From Ascochyta rabiei (Eukaryota; Ascomycota; Dothideomycetes; Pleosporales; Didymellaceae), in the NCBI RefSeq assembly GCF_004011695.2, contig NC_082424.1, positions 806,001 through 870,000 on the forward strand: a DNA stretch of 64,000 nucleotides, written 5' to 3'. The notes under the pieces were generated by a model that saw only the letters and a program-made list of their open reading frames with translations, was not told the origin of the DNA and searched no databases. A program made the position numbers and the translations under genes. Position 1 is the first letter of the stretch; the number at the start of each line of letters is the position of its first letter. Below, piece after piece: positions 55,965 through 64,000 of the stretch.

Positions 55965-56110
55965 AGTTAGCTGTAATAGTTAGCTGTAATAGTATGCTGT
56001 AGTAGTAGGCTGTAATAGTAGGCTGTAGTAGTAGGCTGTAAAAACAAGTGTAATAGCAGGTGTAATAGCTTGTAGGCTGTAATAGCTGTAATAGTAGGCT
56101 GTAATATTGT
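55965..56110. repeat. Short tandem array based on GTAGGCTGTAATA
   Basis: About ten imperfect copies of a 13-16-base unit with the TAGGCTGTA core, varying in spacing. It is AT-shifted like its surroundings. Confidence 0.85.
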
Positions 56111-56250
56111 AGTACGCCTAGGTTACATAGTAAAATTATAGTAGTATAGCTGTTATAATAGTGTAGTATTATAGTATAAAAGGTAATAGTAGAGTTTGTT
56201 AATAGGTTAGTGTAATAACGCGTGTAGAGGTCTGTGCGCTGCTAAAGTTT

Positions 56251-56960
56251 AGGCTACTACCTAATATAAGAAAATTAGAATCTATAGCTAGTAGAAAGTT
56301 ATTATAACTATTATATACTAGTATAACTATAATAAAAGCTTATAATAACTTATAGGGAATATAAATACGCTAAGTATATTCTTTTAGCCTAAGCTGCGTC
56401 TAATTCTAATTTAATTTAATATTGTAAGACGCATTGTAAATGTTTCCTGTTGCTTTAGCGCTAGCGTTTGTTATTTAAGCGCTAGTAGAGGCTACTACCT
56501 AGCGCAAGAAAACTAAAATTAATTATAAGTAGGAGATTATTGCAACTATAATGTATAAACAGTTATGTAATAAAAAACTATAATAACTTATAGATAGTAT
56601 AAATACACTAAGCATATTCTTTTAGCCTAGGCTACGTCTAATTCTAATTTAATTTAATATTGTAAGACGCGTTATAAATGTTTCCTGTTACTTTAGCACT
56701 AGCGTTTATTATTTAAGTGCTAGTAGAGGCTGCTGCCTAGCGTAAGAAAACTAAAATCTATTATAAGTAGGGATTATTATAACTATAATGCACAAACAGT
56801 TATATAATACTAATCTATAATAACCTATAGATTTTATATATTTACTCAGCATATATTTTTAACATTAGTTACACCTAGCTCTAAGCTGTTTTAATATTAT
56901 TAGAAGGGGTTTTAATGTTTTTTGTTGCAACAGCGCTAGCGTTTGTTACTTTTGCGCTAT
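56251..56960. repeat. 238-base tandem repeat, about three copies
   Basis: Units start at 56251, 56489 and 56727, exactly 238 bases apart, each beginning AGGCTRCTRCCTA. They include a shared segment with AATTTAATTTAATATTGTAAGACGC-type sequence. The third copy is more diverged and ends near 56960. Both mutational decay and preserved period are visible, so RIP-like substitution followed amplification. Confidence 0.92.
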
Positions 56961-57119
56961 TAAAACTAGAACAGGTTAAGTACAGACTAGCTACTAAAAA
57001 GCTTACTACTGCCCTACTCTTCTATAACACCTTCTATATCTATAATACCTTCTGTTTATATAATATTACACGTTATTACTACCTCCTATTACAGTTAGTA
57101 TAATTAATCTTAACGCTAA

Positions 57120-57995
57120 TAATATTAAGAAGGAGGAGGAGGAAGATATACTAACCTTTACTAGCACTATAGGTACTAGTATACTAGCTAGCTTTACTGC
57201 TAAGAAGTAGGATTAACTAAATAAGGTAGTTATTACAGCCTGTTATAACAGTTATTGCTAATAATACTAGGGTTTCTATTTAAGAGACTATAATATTAAT
57301 TAAGTCCTTAATTCTTATAGTCAGATTAGGGCTGTAGGCTAAAAGACTAGCATAAAAGTCTTATTTAAGAGAGAGCTTAGCAACAGTATCTGCGCAGTTT
57401 AACAAAGAAATTAAGCTACCTTACGTAGCAAAGAGAAGGAAATTATTAATAAGGTAAAGGCTGCTAATTGTGCAGCAAAATACTAGGCTAGGCTAAAGTT
57501 AGGTTAAGACTAGTCTTATACTTTAGCAGATCTTAATATTTAAGCTGTAATAGTAGCCTAGACTAAAGAAGATATAGATTAGCAACACTTTAAGTTATCT
57601 GCTAGTAGTTAGTTATTACAGCTTCTTATCACAAACATTTACTAACTAAGAACAGCTAAGTAGCTTAAAAACAAGCTTAAGACTGTTTATAAGAAGTAGG
57701 ATAATCTTAAGTATAAAATAGATCTTTACGTATACTAACAGGCCCTTAGAAAGTATATAGAACTTGCTTAAGACAGTTCTACTGCTAGTTAGACTACTAT
57801 AGGCTAAGGTAACAAACAGCTCTTTTCTAATAGCAGCGTTGTTAAGAAACTGCTCTGCTAAGAGTATTAGTAAGGTCTTTAAAAACTTAAAGATAACACC
57901 TTTAAGAGTAAGAAGGAGAAGGAAGAATAGGAGGCCTTCTGTAATAATATGTTACCTAAGAGCATAGTAGTTATTACTAATAATACCTAGCTATA
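57120..57995 (+). pseudogene. Decayed Lys/Glu-rich coding frame of an unknown element
   Basis: A plus-strand reading from about 57120 has Lys/Glu/Asp-rich, helix-like stretches (NIKKEEEEDIL near the start, KSKKEKEE near 57910) broken only by TAG/TAA codons. I do not recognise a domain. It could be the start of the hAT-like gene that follows or an unrelated ORF of a mobile element. Confidence 0.4.
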
Positions 57996-58699
57996 CGTTA
58001 TTACATTATATTATTACATATACTTACTAATTACTATAGTTAAACTAAACCTCTATCTCTCTTAAATAAGATTAGTTAGGATACTAAGCTTGTTAGCTAT
58101 TGCCTATTTATTCCAGCACCTAACAATAATAAGTGTAAGAAGGAGATTAAAGAGTCTAATTCTAAGCTAGAGGAGTACTATTAATCTATACTTAATGTGT
58201 ATAAGACTAATAAGTAATTTTATAAGTTGTTAGCTAAAACAAATATAGAGGAATTAGGATCTAAAGGATCTAACAATAATAATAAGATAGATCTAGATTA
58301 GATATAGAGCTAATGTTTTAGCTTAAAATAACAGCTAATTAACATATACATAGCCTCTTTTATAAGGTCTACTAATTTCTGTTTAATTTATTATTTTGTA
58401 TCTCTACCTAATTAGAAACTCGCTTAAGATATCTAAGCTAACCCTAAGAAAATAGTAAAATAACTAGTTCCTAGCACTAAATATAAGAATCTTGCTGTTA
58501 GGGCTTAGGCTTACCCTAGGCAGTTTTTTAAAAAGTTTTTCTATTATTCTGTTACCTTAGAATTAAATATCTATATTTATTATGTCTACATATAACATAT
58601 ATGTTATTACTACTAGTAGATACACCTTCTACTCTACCTAAGCTTCTTCTATTTCTTACTTTCTCTGCTACACAACTTGTAAAAGGGGCGTTTCTAAAA

Positions 58700-59375
58700 C
58701 AATTATATCTTATTAAACGGCTAGTATCTCTAGACCCTAATACTAGTAGTAGTAAGGCAACTATTATAGTATAGGATTAGTAGTAGACAACTACATTATA
58801 AAGAAGTAATTCTACTTCTAAAAAGCTACATAAGGATGCACTAACTTACTTAGGCTAGATCTAGAGTAGATATAGTAAAGCCTCTTAGGTATAAGATAGC
58901 TATCTATACGTATACTGTTATAACTATAGGTTAGTTCTTTAGCACCTAGTTATAAAAGGCTATAGAACTAAGCATCTTGTCTAACACCTTAGTTTATAAG
59001 CCTGCAGATAAATTAAGAATCCTGCTTATGCTTTGTTAAACCTCCTATTATATCTATACACTGCCTACTAGCAAAATAAAAACTAGTTTTCTTCTAATCC
59101 TACATACTCTACTTTAGCCTTTAAAACAGAGCTTATGCAATTAGTTGTTAACAACAACCTCTTGTTTTAAATAATTAAACAGCTGTTATTCTAACAATTT
59201 ATCTACTTCCTAAGGCTAGAAGCTGTAATAACTACCTGTTATAAATTTAGCTAGATGTTCTAGAGCTAATTTAAGGCTGCTAAACACGCTCTTCTCTAGG
59301 ATCTTAGTTCTAGTACTAAATTGTCTATTATATTAGATACCTAGACTATAAGTAATTACCTTAGCTTCCTAGTGT
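58700..59375 (+). pseudogene. hAT-like transposase fragment, RIP-decayed
   Basis: In one plus frame, a VVNNNLLF-like segment at 59147-59170 and a LDT*TISNYLSFL segment at 59333-59375 stand in the same order and about the same spacing as the hAT transposase N-terminal half, which has a conserved LDxWTSPN-type motif. A Cys-containing stretch upstream near 58900 could be a BED-type zinc finger but is not clear. The downstream catalytic half and dimerisation domain are not found before the gypsy-like gag begins near 59569, so the gene is truncated or interrupted. Confidence 0.55.
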
Positions 59376-59568
59376 TATGGGCTTAGACCTTATCTAAGCC
59401 TTAAGTAAGACAGGACGGTTACGTGCCCTACAGACATATTAGAAGGACACGTAACGTGTTACCTCCTTAAGAGATATAATACTATATTAACCCTTATTAC
59501 ATCCTACCCTAAGGCTAGTCCTTAATATTTGTATCTCTTCTTCTAGGAGAACAGCTAGCACTTATACT

Positions 59569-60870
59569 ATGTCAGCTAGCTCTTAGAATAACCCCTTAGA
59601 TAAATCTATCCCCTTAACCCTTTAGGAATTTATAGCCTAGATGTTATAGTTTATAATAAACTTATAGTAAGCCTTATTAGCTACTAACAAGTATATAGTA
59701 TTACTTAAGTGTAATAACTCTAATATATATATATTTATAGAATCTCTAGTATAAACAGCTAGCGCCTATACTAGACCTACGTCTATAGTCCTATTATCCT
59801 CCTTAGAAGTAATGCTGTACCTGTTAACATCTACCCTAGCCCCTAACCTGCCTTATAAAGTGCTGTTTTTAGCGTCTACTCTAGGCCTACGTACCCCTAT
59901 ACAGACGTCTACAGCCTATAGAAAACCTCTTCCTATAGGTAAGGCCTTTACTAAAGACAAATCCTTATTTAAGGCGTAGTAGGTTATAATAGAATATAGG
60001 CTATAGGTAGATATGTTCTTTATTAGTAGGCTATAGGACATATTTACCTTTATATAGTTCTAGCTTAGCGCGTCTGTGTAATAAGATATAGCTATATTCT
60101 ATAAGATTAGGGGTACCTAAGGTGTGTAGAGCCTAGAAGACTTCCTAGTATACCTAGAATTCTACTACAGTAACAACTACAGCTAGGAATAGGCCTAGGC
60201 AAAACTAGAAAGCGTCTGTTAAGGTCCTAACAAGTTGTTCTTAGACTTTTTTATCTAGTTTAAGCAGCTACTAGTGCAAAGTAGCAGCCTCTACTAGGAC
60301 AGAGAATAATACCTATTAAAGCTCTGCTAGGCCCTAAACGCAAACATCTATAATATAGTAATAAACTAAGGAGTAACTTATATAGATTATAATGTAGCTG
60401 TTATAGAGTATAAGTCTATTACTGTAGATATTAAGACTATAGCTATAGAAAACTAGCTACGCTATATCTCTACCTAGGCGCTGCCTAAGTATAATAAGGA
60501 TAGTAATATTAAGATAATAGTTATGTCTGTAGTTTATACTAGTAGTAGTGCTAAGTATAGAAGTTAGAAGTAGTCTACTCCTAACTAAGCTACGTAGGTT
60601 CCTAATAAGGTATTTTAGTAATGCTAGGAGGCTAACCTATATACCTGTTGCAGCAAAGAGGAATATATTTACTAGGATTACGCTAACGTAGTAGTAACTA
60701 CAGTATAGGTAGTAATAATTTTAGGTAAGAAAGAGGCTAGTTTATATAGGGGAAACTAGCTACTTCTAATATAAGTCTAAGTTAAAAGTACTATAGGAGT
60801 ATATTAGTAGAGGAGATTACTAGTATAGGGGCGTTGTAGGCTGCTAGAGGAGCTATTACAGACTCTATAG
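59569..60870 (+). pseudogene. Gag relic
   Basis: From ATG 59569 a coherent frame broken by TAG/TAA codons covers a capsid-like region with an aromatic FLDFFI segment near 60244. It ends with a Cys/Tyr-rich block at 60622-60680 (C...YTCC...Y..DY) in the place where a CCHC zinc knuckle is expected, with Cys and His partly changed. Gag would form the particle shell. It is non-functional. Confidence 0.6.
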
Positions 60871-62800
60871 ACAAGCCCCTATTCTATATTCTATTATTTA
60901 TTAATAGCGTAATTTAGGCTAATATGCTAGTAGACTTAGGGTGTAAATACTTTAGCGTAGTAAGTAATAACTTTACTGCGCGCTTAGAAGGAGATTTTAT
61001 TAAAGTACTGCTATAACACTTAGTATAAGTAGTAGGCACTAGTAGAAAGTCTGTAATCTCCTGTCTAGTCCTATTTAGGTATAACTTAGATAGGTAGCGC
61101 TTATAGGCTGTAGCCTACAAAGTACTAGGTCTAAGCTAGGATATTATTTTAGGGAAGCCCTAGCTCTAATAAGAGGGCGTAGTGTTAGACGTAGAAAAGG
61201 GCACACTAAGAATATAATAGGTAGGGAACCTTATTATCTATAAATCCTTATAGTGTACAGTAAACGTTTATAGAGCTCTCCTGTTAGTAACTAAGTTTAA
61301 TAAGACCTTAGCTAATAGGCTCTAGAAGCGCCTGCCTAGGGACTAGTTTGTCTCTATAAGCCTCTATAACATTACTAAAATCCTCTTAGTTTAATCCCTA
61401 GGAGCGCAAGGGACAGCAGAGGAGGTAGACCCTCTTCCTCCTAAGTTAGTCTAGTTTTAGGACCTATTTAATAAGAGTAAAGCCTCTAGCCTTTCTCTAT
61501 ATAGGGGCTAGATAGATTACTATATATAGTTATAACGCAACTAGTCTAGAAAGGAGAAGCCTCTACCTTAGGGCCCTCTATACAACATGCTAAGGGACTA
61601 GCTACTTAAGCTACAGAAATAGGTGTTAACACTAATAGATAAGGGGTAGATCTACGCCTCCTCTTCCCTAGTAGGGGCCCTAGTCCTACTAGTTAAAAAG
61701 TCCTCTAGTAGGTAGCGTATGTGCGTAGACTATTACGCACTTAATAGCATTACAATTACTAACTAGTACCTACTTCCTCTTATTAAGGAGACCTTACGTA
61801 TACTAGGGGGTGCCTGCTAGTTCTCTAAGGTTAATATCTATTTAGTATTTTACTAGATTTATATTACAGAGGGAGATAAGTACCTTACTACGTTCTATAC
61901 CTGTTTTAGGCTCTTTAAGTAGCTAGTCTGCCTATTTAGCCTAGCTAGAGCACTAGCGTCCTTCTAGCGTTACATTAACAGCGTGCTTTAAGAAATATTA
62001 GGTAACTATGCTACTGTATACCTAGATAATGTCCTAGTTTACAGTAGCAGGTCTAGGACAGACTACTTAGGGAAGGTTAGTAGAGTTCTTACGCTCCTAC
62101 CTAATATAGGGCTGTATTTAGATCCTAAGAAGTGCGTATTTATAATAAAGAAAGTATACTACCTAGGATATATTATAGAAGCTAGAAAGGACATTTATCC
62201 TAATTCTAAGAAGGTTAAGGCTATCTGTAATTAGGAAGCCCTATAGTCTTTGCGCGGAGTCTACAGTTTCCTAGGGTTTACTAACTTCTACTAAGACTTT
62301 ATCCTAGCCTTCTCTAATATTACTGCTCTACTTAATTAACTTATAGGAAAGGATATCCTGTTTAGGTAGGGGCAGGAGAAGGACGTAGCGTTCTACTAGC
62401 TAAAGAACGCATTTATAACAGAACTAGTCCTAGCCTAGTAGAACCCTAAGTAAGAAATACTATTAGAGGTAGACTACTCTAGTAAGGCGCTAGGTAGCTG
62501 CCTTTCTTAATAGTATAGGAAGGTGCTTTACCTAGTAGTGTACTACTCTACTATACCTATAATAGAATAATAGAACTACACTATCTATAATAAGGAGTTA
62601 ACTACTGTTATAAAGTGCGTAGGGGTCTAGGCAGCTAAATTAGGGTCTATTACTAGGCTGTTTACTATCCTAACTAACTATAAGAACCTCTAGTACTGTT
62701 CTAGTATAAGTATCGAAGCATCTTATTAGCAGGCACATTAGGAAGGATACTTATCATTATTATTATTAAGGGTTAAAGAGATAAGTAATACAGTAGTTAA
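60843..62800 (+). pseudogene. Pol relic: retropepsin, reverse transcriptase, RNase H
   Basis: One frame runs through all domains. The retropepsin active-site region reads LVDLGC at 60927-60944, where LVDSGC is usual. The RT block has DYYALNSITITN from 61728, and later YLDNVLVYS from 62019, where the second Asp of the catalytic YxDD has become Asn by G-to-A. The thumb/connection motif LGFTNFY lies near 62272, and the RNase H start LEVDYSSKALGSCLS near 62463-62510. All of these are separated by multiples of three, so there has been no net indel across 1.5 kb. It would copy the element's RNA into DNA and is dead as it stands. Confidence 0.88.
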
Positions 62801-63036
62801 ATTCTATAAGTAAGTGTTACCTGTTGTTGTTATAGCTGTCTTGCCTTAACAGTTCCTATTAAGGTCTCTTATACCCTTCTACTAGCTAGATTACGTATAC
62901 TAGCTAAGTATTCTAGTTCTTACTAAGAGAGTTACTGTATACACTAGTATAAACCTCCTCTCCCTAAGAGCTTAGCCCTATTAAGCAAATAAACTAAGTT
63001 AAAACTAAACTCTAAACTAATTACTAACCCCCCTTA

Positions 63037-63535
63037 TTACTCTGCTTGTTCCTTTCCCTTGCTACCTCCCTGTTTCTGCAATCTTATTAAGGCCCTAGTT
63101 TCCTAAGTAGGTTGTTAACTAGAGTCTCCTAATAGCTTAGGGGTAGGAGAGTCTAGTATGTGTCTTAATAAACCCTAGTCTAAGGCACTGCCTAATTTGT
63201 ATATTATCTAGGTAGTAGCCTCTATTACTTTAACAGTTAGACTGTTAAATAACTTATTAAGAGCACCTCCCTATATATGCTGTCTGTTCTATAACTTCTA
63301 TTCTTTCTTATATTCTAGTACTACTTCTTTATTAGTAAAGAAGGATTAATTAGAGATACCTAACTCTTTATTAGCTCTAAAGTAATACTTCTTAGACATC
63401 TTTACCTACTACTAATACCTCTTTACTATAGTAATGTTATTATCCCTGCTCTTCTAAAGAAACTTTATAAACTTCTTATTATTAAGACTAAAAATACAGA
63501 GTATCTCTTACTAGACTAGATAAGAGTTATACTAA
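63037..63535 (-). pseudogene. Unidentified minus-strand coding relic
   Basis: Read on minus, a frame is coherent from about 63535 through an ATG at 63397-63399 (MSKKYYFRANKELGISN) to a double stop at 63034-63039, 120 codons after that ATG. Stops inside it are TAG/TAA only, as in the other RIP relics. It is basic and ends with a Lys/Gly/Gln tail. I recognise no family. It runs opposite to the gypsy relic, so a different element or captured gene lies here. Confidence 0.45.
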
Positions 63536-64000
63536 GCCTAGCAATAGATAGCTTTAGAAATCTAGAAAGAGAAAGTTAGCGCTATGTCTGCTAGGAAAGC
63601 ATAGGGAGCACTACTATACTTATTTAAATAACCTAATAGTAATAAGGGTCCTAGTATAAGCATCTAATAAGAACTAGTAATATCCTTATATAATCCTATC
63701 TCTAGAATCTCTATAGTTTCTCTGTCCTCTGTAACTAGCACGTACTAAGGGAGTATAGTTCTGCGCCTTATTATAGATAGTCTAGTAGACCTATATAGTA
63801 GTGCTAGGTAGAAGATCCTAACGTCCCTATACTTATAAGGATACTTCTTCTACTTAGCACCTACTACGTCTTATGCTAACTTAGGGTAGTTAACTATATC
63901 TACCTACCCCTTTATATAACTATTACATTATTTAATTCTATTTCTTTCCTCTAAGCTAAGTATTCTAGAACTAAATTGTAGAAGCCTTCTAGAGTAATAG
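63536..64000. other. AT-rich repeat-like DNA to the window edge
   Basis: Composition and stop density match the rest of the right-hand block. No motif could be read on either strand. Confidence 0.5.

Larger units (their letters stand above)
59569..62800 (+). mobile_element. Ty3/gypsy-type retrotransposon gag-pol relic
   Basis: The order gag, protease, reverse transcriptase, RNase H is readable on the plus strand with stops almost only TAG or TAA. Gag lies in one frame from ATG 59569. Protease through RNase H lies in the -1 frame. The integrase, expected after RNase H, is not recognised to the right edge. Substitution decay without indels fits RIP. It may belong to the same element as the LTR-like copy B, but 4.5 kb of other repeat DNA separates them, so this is not shown. 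Confidence 0.85.

Noticed and set aside
62760..64000. Integrase and chromodomain of the gypsy relic
   Set aside because: I could not find an HHCC finger or DDE pattern in the pol frame after RNase H; calling it would be guesswork.

Overview
This window looks like nuclear DNA of a filamentous ascomycete (Pezizomycotina, plausibly a dothideomycete; the order is inference). Genes carry many short introns of about 45 to 110 bases (GTATGT/GTGAGT-type donors, CTAAC/CTGAC-like branch sites). Gene families include a Zn2Cys6 regulator, a siderophore transporter, a CE5 cutinase, a NOX/FRE ferric reductase and a DUF3295 protein. AT-rich blocks hold transposon relics whose reading frames survive without indels but are full of TAA/TAG and G-to-A/C-to-T changes, the signature of repeat-induced point mutation (RIP).

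Layout. 1-463: end of a RIP-degraded LTR-type element. 0.46-4.5 kb: gene-poor, with a 196-base TTC tract and a broken acidic-protein locus. 4.57-6.30 kb: secreted flavin amine oxidase. 9.00-12.39 kb: a very repetitive secreted protein. 13.95-16.41 kb: zinc-cluster transcription factor. 16.4-24.9 kb: gene-poor, with a 20-unit heptamer array and a complete but RIP-killed Tc1/mariner element at 20067-21419. 24.86-26.58 kb: AreA-like/DUF3295 protein. 27.0-33.9 kb: no gene I can support. 33.94-38.06 kb: divergent pair of CCT5 chaperonin and HP1. 39.72-41.24 kb: F-box protein. 43.39-54.15 kb: an acquisition and secretion neighbourhood of siderophore transporter, GPI-type cutinase, DHA2-type MFS exporter, ferric reductase and Ctr copper transporter. 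From 54.97 kb to the end: AT-rich repeat DNA with an LTR-like repeat, a G-rich telomere-like minisatellite, a 238-base tandem array, a hAT-like relic, a Ty3/gypsy gag-pol relic and an unidentified minus-strand relic.

How the genes may work together. The ferric reductase and the Ctr transporter share a 432-base divergent promoter with two TGCTCA cores, the shape of a reductive copper/iron uptake pair. The siderophore transporter has a perfect ATCTGATAA box and further GATA sites upstream, as expected for SreA/Sre-type iron control. The cutinase and MFS exporter between them fit a plant-associated or saprotrophic lifestyle. HP1, the reader of H3K9me chromatin that typically coats RIP-mutated DNA in fungi, lies about 17 kb from such DNA; that proximity may be chance. 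Exon structures were built by hand from splice signals, frame continuity and family conservation, and are predictions.
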